From NCBI GenBank assembly GCA_007922225.1, contig ML679959.1, forward strand, positions 23,348,118 to 23,412,117: a stretch of 64,000 nt of DNA. The letters run 5' to 3'. Source of the DNA: Emydura subglobosa (Eukaryota; Chordata; Testudines; Chelidae). Shown here piece after piece: positions 43,935 through 54,042 of this stretch. How positions within the stretch are numbered: the stretch's first letter is position 1; every line of letters starts with the position of its first letter. The notes beneath the pieces are model-generated. The model did no database searches, was not told the DNA's origin, and saw nothing but the letters and a program-made list of their open reading frames with translations. The position numbers were made by a program, and so were the translations under genes.

Positions 43935-43939
43935 CATGT

Positions 43940-44170
43940 TACAGTAGCTCACTGGATCAAGCACTGGACTGGAAGTTAGGAGGTCTGTGTTCAATTCCCT
44001 GCTCTCCCACAGACCTGCTGGGTGACCTTGGAAAAGTCATTTCCATTCTCCATGCCTCAGTTTTTCTGTCTGTAAAATGGAGATAATGATACTTGCCTCC
44101 CTTGTAAAGCTCTCTATGATCTAAAGATGAAAAGTGGTATACAAGATGTAGGTGTTGTTTTATTATTACA
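43940..44170 (+). repeat. MIR-like SINE, nearly full length
   Basis: A-box-like TAGCTCACTGG (43945), B-box-like TGTTCAATTCC (43989), then GCTGGGTGACCTTGGAAAAG, CTCAGTTTTTCTGTCTGTAA, TGGAGATAATGATACTTGCC and a closing TATTATTACA. All parts of MIR are present in order: tRNA head, core and LINE-related tail. The best preserved MIR in the window. Confidence 0.8.
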
Positions 44171-45236
44171 TTTGACTTGTGTATCTTGTTAAGAAATATA
44201 ATTATGCAAAATGCCTCAAGCTTTAAAAAAAATGTTTTTTCTTTTTCCTTTTTTTTCTTTTTTTAACAGACCCCATCACTTTTGTCATCCTGATGTGAAC
44301 TACTGTGTCTCTGAAAGCCATGGCTGTATGCATGGGGGTGTCTTGGTTTTGATTTAGTATATCTGCAACCTGCAATCTTAGTGCAACAGGATTTGCCAAT
44401 CAAGCATGGCAGGAGAACAAACGGACAAATAAGATGCACATTCCTTTACATGCTCTCCGTCAAAAAGTGACCCTAAATATCCTTTTGCATCTCATCTGCT
44501 TCCTGTTGGTCTCCTGTCATTAGGCCTCCAGGCCCACAGCCATCAACAGTTTGCTAACATGACCCCCAAAAAAAACTTCACACTCCAAGCAATCTTGGCA
44601 GCTAAACCCCATTCCAAATGTGTTTTCTTAAGCATCACTGAGATTTTTTTTTTTCTTTCCCTGTCTTTATTTTTCAAGTCCAGACTTGATTACTAACTAG
44701 GTGGGGGCTTCTGCGGTTGTGCTTGTCATGCTCCATGTCTTCTTTGTTTGACAATGTGTGCAGAGTAGTAGTCACCCTCTCCTCTTACTGGATGAAACGC
44801 ACTGGGATGAAGAGTCCTAATTGCCATCTGATGCCCCACTGAGTGTCAGAGTACATGGGGTATGCGTCCTGCTCTTTAGTTTGGGTCATTTGAAATGATA
44901 GATGCTGGAGGACGGCAGATTAGCTTCTGTTGAAATCCTAGAGGCTGCCTATGTAGGTAAATGTCATCCAGTGCTCAGCAAATGCATTCAACTGAAATCA
45001 ACAAGCCCTTGGATTTCAGACCTAAGTGACCACTAGAAGCCCTGACAGCTTCTGCCCATGGAATAAACATTTTAACCTAATGGCACTTTCTGTAGCATGC
45101 ACTCTCCCATCACTCCCTATCTCCTCTCCTATTTATAACATCCCAAACTCTACCCAGCCCACAAATACATTAACCTCCATTGTAAATGTCTTCAAAATAT
45201 AATCGCTTAAATTAACATTGATCAGAAGTCAGAGGG
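44171..45236. other. Unique-looking sequence; one weak exon-like site
   Basis: A very pyrimidine-rich tract ends TTTTTTTAACAG at about 44270. The bases behind it are open in one frame as HPDVNYCVSESHGCMHGG before a stop, and no good donor is seen. Otherwise nothing is recognised. Confidence 0.3.
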
Positions 45237-45605
45237 AGAGCTGGGTGAATAAGTTGAATTCAGGCTCAGTGGCAGCTCTGAAAATTTAAAAAAAAAAATT
45301 TTTCAGGTCGAACAAAATCTAAAATTTTTCAGAATTTTTGGTGAATCCAAAAGGTCTGGGTTTGGGTTTCAAAGCTATTCTAGAATGGGGTTTTGAATCT
45401 AGGTCTCCCACATCCCAGGTGATTGGTCTAACCACAGGGGTAAAGGCTGCAAAAAGAGACTGTGGTGGCACCACCACAGCCACCTTCCTCTTGCAAATGG
45501 CTGAAATTACTTGTCAGATTTGAAAATAGTTTCAAGTTGATCAAAACTGAATTTTTTTTTCTTTAGTGAATAAACTATTCCTCTGAAAAAACTTCACCCA
45601 GCTCT
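45237..45605. mobile_element. MITE-like element with 13-bp TIRs and a tRNA-like insert
   Basis: AGAGCTGGGTGAA (45237-45249) and TTCACCCAGCTCT (45593-45605) are exact inverted repeats. The arms are A/T-rich (AAATTTTTCAG; CTGAATTTTTTTTTC). The centre holds GGTCTCCCACATCCCAGG and TGGTCTAACCACAGGGG, as in the tRNA-like element at 1739-2124. AGTCAGAG (45227-45234) and AGTCAGGG (45606-45613) could be a 7-of-8 target duplication, offset by two bases on the left. A non-autonomous hAT-type element is the most likely reading. Confidence 0.65.
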
Positions 45606-46015
45606 AGTCAGGGCTGCTATTTGACTCAGTCGGGTCACACGACCTTACTGTTTCTCTTGGGTTATAAACTTTGGGATACTGATGGGGAGAGATGGAGGAC
45701 GTGGATATTTCTTCTACCTATTGCACTGTTGGGTAACTTGTCTGAGAGTTTTACCCTAAGAAGTCTCTTAGGGGCAGTGTGGTCAACTGTACAGTGAACT
45801 TGGCTCTGCAATGGACCAGCTGTGTGAGCTTGGACGAATCACTTCCTAGCTCTGATTTTTCCCTCCAATCCATTGTGTCCTGTCTATTTAGTTTATAAGC
45901 AATTGGGGGAAGGAACTGTCTCTCACTATGTTTGGGACTCCATTATGCAAGGCACTGTACAATCTTAATTAGGGCCTCACCCTCAAAGCACTACTGTAAT
46001 AATAATTTAACATAA
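45606..46015 (+). repeat. MIR-like SINE plus L2-like tail, diverged
   Basis: GTGTGGTCAACTGTACAGTG, GACCAGCTGTGTGAGCTTGG and AATCACTTCCTAGCTCTG follow the MIR core order at 45778-45860. TATAAGCAATTGGGGGAAGGAAC and GGCACTGTACAATCTTAATTAG to TAATAATAATTT complete an L2-like tail. The first 170 bases are unassigned. Confidence 0.5.
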
Positions 46016-46702
46016 CTGTTAATAGTACGGAATAACTGCACCATTGTTCTTTATTTGTTTAACTGTAAAATCTGTACAACAAAAAGGCTAAGGGAAACAA
46101 ACATTCTGATTAGACTCATAATGACTGATGAGGGGTGAGAATGGAGAATTATTTTTTCCTATTTTTGTCTCTAGACCTCTCTCACCACATTTCACTCTAT
46201 GCTAAGGGTGACATTCCTGTGTCTCGTAACTTGGAGAGCCAGCTCTGCAATGTGGAGTGTGTCTGTTGGAAATTAAGAAGCATTTGACTTTGAGATTAAA
46301 ATAAATAAACAGAGGTTGCACTGCTCTGCTGCTGCGTCTGTTCCACCCTCACACAGAAATGCCAGTGCGCACTGTGGGGCTGCATCACCGTGGTGAGGTT
46401 GGATGCTGTGATCAACCATATGCAGATGAAATGATTCTTTTATCTGTAACTCTGGTGGCATTGCTTCAGGAGCTGAAAAAATCCAGGAGGGGCCAAAGCA
46501 AATGTTTTCAGTGCTGAACGCTCAGGCTAGCAGAGGTCAAATGGCTTGTTGAGCCAGTCCTGCATTTTTGGTGCACACAAAACTCATATTTGCAAGCCTG
46601 TGTCAATGGAAGCCTCTGGATGCAGGCTATGGCTGTGCCTGAGTTTCAAAAGTCAGCTTTGTTGTCTTCTAAAATGGGATGCTACTGGCTCATAGAGCTC
46701 AA
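46016..46702. other. Unique-looking sequence, nothing recognised
   Basis: No supported gene or transposon landmark. Confidence 0.35.
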
Positions 46703-46759
46703 TCCAACTCCCAGTGGTTTCAGTAGGAGTCTCTCTATTGATTTCAGTGGGAGTTGGAT
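46703..46759. repeat. Short foldback element with TCCAACTCCCA arms
   Basis: TCCAACTCCCAGTGG and CAGTGGGAGTTGGATC form an 11-base-plus stem around a core with TTTCAGTAGG and TTGATTTCAGTGG. It belongs to the same class as the CCATTGA-core palindromes with its own arms. Confidence 0.55.
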
Positions 46760-46889
46760 CAGGACCTTAATGAGAATATCAAGTGGGTTGTAGGAGGGGG
46801 ACAAAGAAAGGAAATGAGAATGGAGCAAAGCTGAAATAAGAGTTGGTGTCTGAGCAGACCAAGAGAAAGAAATGAAGATAGATGGGTTA

Positions 46890-47010
46890 CTTAGATTGGA
46901 AGGTCTTTGGGGCAGGGGCCATCTTTTTCTACTGTGTTTGCACAGGGCCTAGCACAGTAGGGCTCCGGTCCATGACGGGGGCTCCTTGGTAATACCAGAA
47001 TATAAATAAT
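46890..47010 (+). repeat. LINE 3' tail, L2-like
   Basis: GGAAGGTCTTTGGGGCAGGGG, TTTGCACAGGGCCTAGCACAG and a closing ATATAAATAATGGG; the clearest of the tails of this type here. Confidence 0.65.
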
Positions 47011-47367
47011 GGGCCTGAGCTGCAAAGCTCAGATCTCATTTTTCCCAGGGTAGAGATCTAGGGTTTAGGTTGGGTGCTCACGTCTAATTAAGGAGCTCAG
47101 TCTCCAGCTCTTCATACCATATGTAGAAAAGGGTGTTATATAGGAGAGAGCAAAGCAGACTTGGGGAGAAGAAAAAGAAAACTGTGACTGAAGTACACTA
47201 AAAAGTGGAGCTGGGCAGAAAATGCCCTTCCCAGCCCATGAAAATTTGAGGTTTCAGAATTTTTTTTTCTGTGACAGATTCAGATGAAAAAAATAGTTTT
47301 TTTCCTCCCTCTTCTTTGCATACTCAGCCAGCAACCCTTTCATTTCAGCTTCATCCAGCTCTTCATT

Positions 47368-47390
47368 CTCGAAGAGAATTGCTTTCAAGT

Positions 47391-47489
<99 letters not shown>

Positions 47490-47660
47490 ACAAAAAAAAA
47501 GTTCTTTAACATAATACCAGGCTTTAGATGGCTACTTTCCCAAAAGCAGCTGTTGTGAGCTTTGTTTCAGGTACACGGCAGAAATAAAAATGCACAGAAA
47601 AGGTCAATTCATCCCTGGGGAGTGGCACGGAAGTTACAATAGGATGAATTTGGCCCAGAT
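47368..47660 (-). repeat. Interspersed repeat, arm A of an inverted pair
   Basis: Reverse complement of 49021-49265. Shared strings: CATAATACCAG, TTTAGATGGCTACTTTCCC and AAAAGCAGCTGTTG (47510-47552), GCACAGAAAAGG (47591-47602), TTCATCCCTGGGG (47608-47620) and GATGAATTTGGCCC (about 47643). The CA array lies inside this copy. About 90% identity over the best 50 bases, lower elsewhere. Confidence 0.75.
47393..47488. repeat. (AC)48 microsatellite
   Basis: 96 uninterrupted bases of AC, the longest simple repeat in the window and a likely polymorphic locus. The Cys-Val and Thr-His frames that cross it are artefacts. Confidence 0.98.
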
Positions 47661-47952
47661 CATTTTTACTGATCTGTATTGTAACTGAAGGTTTCTACTT
47701 GCAGTACTGCCAACTCTTGAGGCTGTATATCGCAAACATCCAAAAGTATATGGATCAGGTCCTTAGAAACATTTTAAAATGAAAAGTCCTTTTAAAAAAG
47801 GTTTACATGGGACACTTGAACAATTTTGAAATGTTTTTCAAATTATTTTGAGTTGAGAAATTGACCCTTTTCCACAAACAATTTTGGTTTTGACATATTG
47901 AGAAAGCAAAACATTTTTGTGTTGAAAAATGCCAAATTCCTGACCACTCTAC

Positions 47953-49020
47953 ATGTCTCTCATGTTGAGAGATGTCATTCAACATAGTGAACTACGCTCC
48001 ACACAGATTTGGTGTCCCCTTCCTTCTTAATGCTTGAAAATCATTTACATTAGAAATAGACTCAAGAAACTAGAGGTACAAAATGTTGCTTTCACTAAAG
48101 AAATGAGTCCCATGATTCTTAAAGTTTCCATGGATGATTGTTCAGTGTTTCTCATGTTGGATTTTTGTCATGCATGATCTCCCACATCTGAGCCTCCGCA
48201 GGATGAGGGGAGCACATAGGAATAAGCAACAGGAACCACAATTTAATAAACCCAGTGTTGTAGAGATTGTAATTTTAAAACCCTTTGTCCCAGCTAACTA
48301 ATGCTTATAGCTGGAATACAAAGACAAGAGTTTATACCTGGCTGGAAGTATATATTGACCTGTTTTGTAGCCATCAACCAACTGATCTCCTATGCAAAGA
48401 AAAATGCCAACTCCTATACAAACACTTATTTTTAAGGTTTTCACGGGCAGAAAGTTACTATCAACACAGAAGAACCCTTCTTTTTACTCCCCAGCCGGAT
48501 GCCATCATTCAATACACTGAGCATACACAGTGCATTGTCTGTTTCCATAGATTCTGCTTTTTCGAAGTGGCCATAGGGGATCAAGGAGTGAAGATGAAAT
48601 AGAAGGCTAAAAGTCATGTTCTGCTGTGCCATAGCATGCAAATGGTGATGGTAGCTCCAAAGCCTGCAGAATTTCTATAGCCATTGTTTCCAGCAAATCA
48701 TGAGATTGGGTTAAAAATCATGAGGGTTTTTGTTTTGTTTTGTTTTTAAGTTACATTTGATGTTTTTTTTTCTTTGCTTTCTGGTTTTCAAACATTTGGG
48801 GTTTAAATAGGTCACATTTACAATCTTCCCTCTGTAACCCTGAGAGCTAAGAATGGTTTGTTAGTGTTTTTAATGAAAGCTGCCATTCTTGCAGATTCAC
48901 ACAACTCCAGGAACTGAAGCTTCAGGAGAACAACCAAATATCACAAAACCTGCAATAAAATCTCTAGAGGTGGCAACACTGGGAAGTGCAACCCTTCAGT
49001 TGTAACACACCTCAGTAAAA
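47953..49020. other. Unique-looking sequence, nothing recognised
   Basis: TTTTTGTTTTGTTTTGTTTTTAAG (48728-48751) is a poly-T-rich tract. No gene is supported. Confidence 0.35.
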
Positions 49021-49265
49021 ATGCTCTGGGCCAATTCATCCTGAGTATAAGGTCAGTGGTGTTACCCCAGGGATGAAGTGAGCCTCATTTGCCTTTTCTG
49101 TGCATCTTTGACTTCTGTGATCAGTCTGGTGCTGCTTATGCACCTGAAAGAATGTTCCCAACAGCTGCTTTTGGGAAAGTAGCCATCTAAAGACTGGTAT
49201 TATGTTGGAGAATTTTCTTTTCTGTAGTTTGTGTTTCCAGTTGAAAGCAATTCTCCAAGTCTTGA
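49021..49265 (+). repeat. Interspersed repeat, arm B of an inverted pair
   Basis: Complement of 47368-47660. At the place where arm A has its CA array, this copy has a short TCTGTAGTTTGTGTTTCCAG instead. The conserved word TTGAAAGCAATTCTC (49238-49252) closes the match. The 101-codon minus-strand frame across it is not taken as a gene. Confidence 0.75.
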
Positions 49266-51819
49266 AAAGGATATAATTATTTGCTTTTACAATTAAATCC
49301 ATATAAGGGGATAGGTATTGTTGCATGCTTCTTGAAAACATGCTCTCTCTCTTGATGACTGTGATATTATTAATCAGTTAATTATCATCACTGGATTAAA
49401 ATAAAATGCCCAAGTAAACAAACAAACGCCTTTTCTCTAAGGAATGTATTTGAACTCTTTTGCTTTTTTGTTTTGGTTGGGGTTGGTGGTGGCGGTGGTT
49501 GTTTTTTGGTTCTTATAGACGTGGTGCATGTCTCTACACAACTGCAGAGCTCCTCCAAATGACAAACACGTGTGCATGCCTACAGCTCTGAGATTGTGCA
49601 GGCCTCCTGAAGGTTGATGCTTTTGTAACAATTCCATCAGACTTCACCACAAGGTATTTGTCTGTCAGCAATGGCCAGCTAAGTGATTAGCTGACACAGC
49701 TACTCACTATATGAGTCATTGGCAGAACAGACAGGTTCAAAAATACAAGACATTAGTATCAAACTTTCCTGCATGGCTTGCCTACTTCATTAAGCTTTAA
49801 AGTCGGTTGTCTTGTGCAGGCAAAATAATACATATTGGCACTTAAAAATAAGCTGTTTTTAAAATGGCAAACTGACCCACTGCATGGAGAGAAATGAATT
49901 TTTCAGGGGGGTGGAGGGGTTGGCCTTCATTAAGAGTAGTCTGTATTTCCTAGCTGTGTGCAGGGTGGAAAAGCACCCCCGTTCTCCATTCTGAGTACCA
50001 AATTTATTTATCTGAACTAAAATTCTGCCCCATGAACTGCATTATGTTTCTTGACAATTCTGGCCTTAACTTTTGCGTATCCTATTTATACAGCAGTTCT
50101 ATTAAAACACACACCAGCATCCCCCTTCTTTTAACTGCATACATGAAATTAGTCTTAAGAAACAGATCCAATATTCTCCTTTTTAGAAAGTGTCAATAAC
50201 TAACACTAAATTTTAACATGAGATTTTTATCATTTTAATCTTTCCACCCGTACCCCCCAAATGCTCTTCAATCAAGCGGAGTTCTCACTGAATGTAGGAC
50301 TGAGAAATATTGGTGACACAAGACACAGATGGCATTTTAGCCCTTGAGATAAAGAATAGGTATAAATAAGTGTTCTGATTGATTGTATACCAGAGTACAA
50401 ATACCAGAAACTACCATAAGAAGCAGGTAATAAACGAATTCCCTATGGAATAAAAAAAACCTATGGTATAAGAGGGGAAAGATCTGAAATCAAACTGATG
50501 GATGGAAAGATGGACAGCCAGTTTTCATTATGACAGCAAGGAGAAAGCAGATTTGCTTTTCTATTAAAGCTGCATTTCATACTTAAGTGGGAAGGTTAAA
50601 AGTTGCCAGGCATTTAAAGTTTAATTTTCTTGAGAATTACCCTAATGCTATTCAACATCAAAGTTTCATAAGGGCCTGGTTTCTTGCATTGCCTCCTCTG
50701 CATTCATATATGTGAATTTCTCTTGAAGTGGTAATGGCTGGTGATGAAAGCTAAGGAATGGACTCGAGGTGATCCTGCTGGCCAAAAAAGTTGCACAGAT
50801 GGAGGAAGTTAAAGAGCAGTTTTCATGAAATATAAAAGAGGCAAGCGTGATTGAAAGTCGCGGGATATATTTAGACGGAACAGGATCATATCCTAGTGCC
50901 TAGTTTCCATGGTGTCAAAGTTTTAGCTAAATCCTTATATCATAAAAAAAAAAAACAGACAGAAACATTCTCTCTTAAATTTCGATTATGTGTCAGAAGG
51001 GCAGTAGGATTTGAAGATCTTGTCAACAGACAAAACAGCAGAGCATTATCCTTTTGTGTAGGATTCAGCACAAAAAAGATACTGCTCGGTTGACCACAAA
51101 TAGAAATGCCAAGCCACAGAAGCCAAAGAATAAACTGTACAGCATGTGCAAAGGACTTTAAATAACTTACACGGGGCTTAAACTACCCAAAAAATGCGTT
51201 CTGTTAACATTAAGGGTTTGACTTCAGCCTTTAAGGGGAACAATTCAGAGTTTAAAGGCGAAATGTCTGTCCTGTTGTGCTGTTGTATAGCAGCCCATAG
51301 GCTGGCTTGTTTGCTATTGCACTAGAGGCATTTGTGAAAATAATTCTTACTGGCAAACCATATTTTTCACTGGTTGTGCAGAAAAACATTTTTTTCATCA
51401 GCTTTTTTTCTACTCAGAACAGCAAATAAGCACCGGTAAAAAACACAATTTTGGGTGGTGGTTTTTCCAAGGAGAAAACGGCACTATCTCTTTGCAAAAG
51501 TGGTGAAATTTTACCGAGGGCCAAACTGGCGAACATCAGAACAATAGCTCTGACTCCGCAAATGCATATGCACATGCTCAGCTGTAATACGCCAGCTGTG
51601 GGGCTGCTCACTCCATAATGTTAAGCACGTGCATAGATGTTTTCAGGATTGAGGACGATGATGATAATAATAATACATGGTTGGGGCTCAAGCCAACTAT
51701 TACTGCAATCAATGGGAGCAAGATTATACCCTGCCTCTGGGAAATGACAGGTGATGCTTGAACTGAACAAAACTCATTCTTGGTTCAAATTCCTATACAA
51801 CAGGCACATACTTGTATGG
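49266..51819. other. Unique-looking sequence, no supported gene
   Basis: GGTTGGGGTTGGTGGTGGCGG at 49478-49498 is G-rich and could form a quadruplex. A11 occurs at 50943-50953. The rest shows neither repeat landmarks nor splice-flanked frames. Confidence 0.35.
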
Positions 51820-51975
51820 TTTTAGCATTTTTTATCCAAGATGTTGCAAGTGAGGTACGGAGCCGGTTAAGTGACTTGCCCATTGTTGGACAGTGAGTGG
51901 CGGAAGAGCTGGGAAAAGGCTCCATAAGTAGTAACTCCTGGTCCTTTTATCTAATTGCTACATCACCCTGCTGAC
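51820..51975 (-). repeat. MIR-like SINE, reverse orientation
   Basis: TTTATCCAAGATGTTGCAAGTGAGG, GGTTAAGTGACTTGCCCATTG and AGTGGCGGAAGAGCTGGG give the reverse complement of the MIR core, then TCCTGGTCCTTTTATCTAATTGC the head. Well recognisable despite changes. Confidence 0.7.
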
Positions 51976-52022
51976 CTGTCTACATCATGGGGGAAAGAGG
52001 TAGCCAACTAAGATGTAACTTT

Positions 52023-52046
52023 AAAAAAAAAAAAAAAAAAAAAAAA
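52023..52046. repeat. A24 homopolymer
   Basis: Uninterrupted A run. It could be the tail of a retroposed sequence on the plus strand, but the bases upstream are a reverse-oriented MIR, so the origin is unclear. Confidence 0.95.
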
Positions 52047-53289
52047 GACAAATTTTGAGTACATCTCCAAAAAAGAAACCTCCAACTAACTCAAACTACA
52101 TGCTTCCTGTATACAGCTGGCCATGTTTTTCCCATGGTTACATTATAATTGCAAATGAGGGAAGAATTTGCCTTTATGCATTTCTCCAATACTTCTTTAA
52201 AGGCCCTGATTCTGCACTTCACTGCTCGTGGGAACAGGCAATGTCTCGCACTGATCTGATTGCAAGATGGGTGCCTTAACGTGCAAGCATCCGAGTCAAA
52301 CCAAGTTGGATTTTAATTTGTATTAAAAGGGAAAAAAGTAAAACCGCAAGTCAAACTCCCTCTCAGGCTGGATCCTTGCATGCCACATTTCAGACCTTAT
52401 GTGTATTTAAATTTTTACTGCCAGGCTATAAACCCTTGCAAAAATCTTATAATGGAAATGCTGACAGGCCCTTAACTACAGCAGCGCTAGCGGTCGCAGC
52501 TATAATAAAGATATTGCATGTTATCAATAATCCTCTTTTTGGCTGAATCCCTGTATTTCTAAAGAGAAAGGGCTTACTGACTTGGCAAATCTATTTTACA
52601 AACTTTGTCTTGGCGAAAGAAGAACCCTATTGACAATGCAACAGAGATCTGGGAAGGCACCACAGCCTGCCTGGTTGCGAGATAGCAGGAAGCTGAGAGT
52701 CAAAACGGAGCACTTCTGTTTTATCACTGTCCTCTAGAAGTGGAGCGGGAGGGAAAAACCACTTTTCTCTGAATAAGATAGGGTCAGGTGAGTTATATAA
52801 AGCTTGAGTAAACTGTTGCTCAGGGCCAGTGGATGGCTTTGACATGGAAAGAGACTTTATATGCTGCTTGCCACTGGGCAAAGTCCTTCTAATTGGTTGG
52901 CAGCGGTGTGTGTTTGTTTTCATAATATAAATAAATATACTGATTTTTCTGTGGCAAAGAGAAACGGGATAGTCCATCCTGGACCAAAATGGAATATGCT
53001 AATACTTCTATTTAAATAACAATACATATAGGAAACGCTGGCAGAAACGGATGAGATCTCAAGGATGACTCTTTTTTTATTCATAATTTTTTTCCAGTAG
53101 GAGTTATTTTAAAAAGGTATATTTTTAGTTTGGATACATAGTGGATTTCACATCCATTACATTATGTCTCATGCTTCACTTACTATACCCTGAGCTTGCT
53201 CAAAAGATTGAAATACTCAGTAAAATCTCCTACGGTGAGGACAATGGATCTGATTCATCAAAGGGAAAAAATGGGTACAGTTGTGGTCT
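52047..53289. other. Unique-looking sequence; weak conserved-element candidate
   Basis: 52480-52640 keeps CpG sites (GCAGCGCTAGCGGTCGCAGC at 52480-52499) and complex words without repeat decay, so it might be a conserved non-coding element. The 116-codon minus-strand frame (52977-52627) has no splice support. Confidence 0.25.
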
Positions 53290-53375
53290 GGTTCTCCACT
53301 GCTGTACTCCACTATATATACCATTTACACTGGTAAAACTCCATTGGAACTCCCTTGGGTGTGGGGTTTTGATCT
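53290..53375. repeat. Short foldback element, decayed
   Basis: GGTTCTCCACTGCTGTACTCC and GGTAAAACTCCATTGGAACTCCC flank ATTTACACT; the outer GTTTTGATCTG is a family terminus. Confidence 0.4.
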
Positions 53376-53984
53376 GTTTGCGGATTGTATCAAATCAAGA
53401 TGGCGGTCCTATTTGCTATTCACCCCTAGCTGAATAGTAACAAATAATGGTTGAATTTCCATATGGACAGTAAATGGCATCTTTTCCTCCGTATAATAGA
53501 ACTGAATGGCTCTTTATTAAATGTCTATTTTCCTGTTATGCCATTTTTCCTCTCTCTCGGGACTCTGCGTGTGGATGGATTTCAAAGCTACAGGCACGAG
53601 CATTCACTTTCACCGTTATTTTTTATTTCCTTGCTTTTGTGGGTTTGTGTCCGGTAGGGTGTGGGGATAGCAGCCCTAGATGCATCACAACAAATTCTTT
53701 GTGTATTTAACATATGGAGACAAGATTGTCAAGTGTTCAGTATTAGCCTAACAATGTTTTGCCATTGCTTTCAATGGCAGCTGAGTTAGGCTGTTGCTGG
53801 ATGCTTTGGAAAATCCCACCCATAATGTATATGGTTCTCCTCTATTGCACTACTGAGAAACTTCCCTCTTGTTTTACCCTGAGGCTAAAGCTTACACGAA
53901 GCAGAACAGCAAGGATCACATTCTGCCCTGGGCTGACCATGTGGAACCAAAGGGGTCATAATGGGCTCCTGATTCAGACACGCA
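53376..53984. other. Unique-looking sequence, nothing recognised
   Basis: A core-like GCTTTCAATGGCAGC lies near 53767. No gene is supported. Confidence 0.35.
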
Positions 53985-54042
53985 GCATGGTCTATGACAG
54001 GGCTCCTAGATGCTACAGTAATACAAATAAGAATAATAGGTA
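53985..54042 (+). repeat. LINE 3' tail, L2-like
   Basis: GACAGGGCTCCTAGATGCTAC followed by AGTAATACAAATAAGAATAATAGG, the terminal part of the tail type seen at 34690-34825. Confidence 0.6.

Larger units (their letters stand above)
47205..47952. mobile_element. MITE-like element carrying an inserted repeat
   Basis: Left GTGGAGCTGGGCAGAAAATGCC (47205) and right AATGCCAAATTCCTGACCACTCTAC (to 47952) are decayed inverted ends. The outer arms (47205-47300 and about 47735-47952) hold AAAATTTGAGG/ATTTTGAAATG words of the same kind as 21357-21780. Between them sits foreign sequence: the repeat described at 47368-47660 with the CA microsatellite. Confidence 0.45.

Noticed and set aside
47254..47493. 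Acidic minus-strand frame with NEELDEAEMKGLLAEYAKK
   Set aside because: The peptide looks helical and protein-like, but it is fused to the CA-repeat frame. The adjacent bases are a transposon-like repeat, and no splice acceptor separates them.
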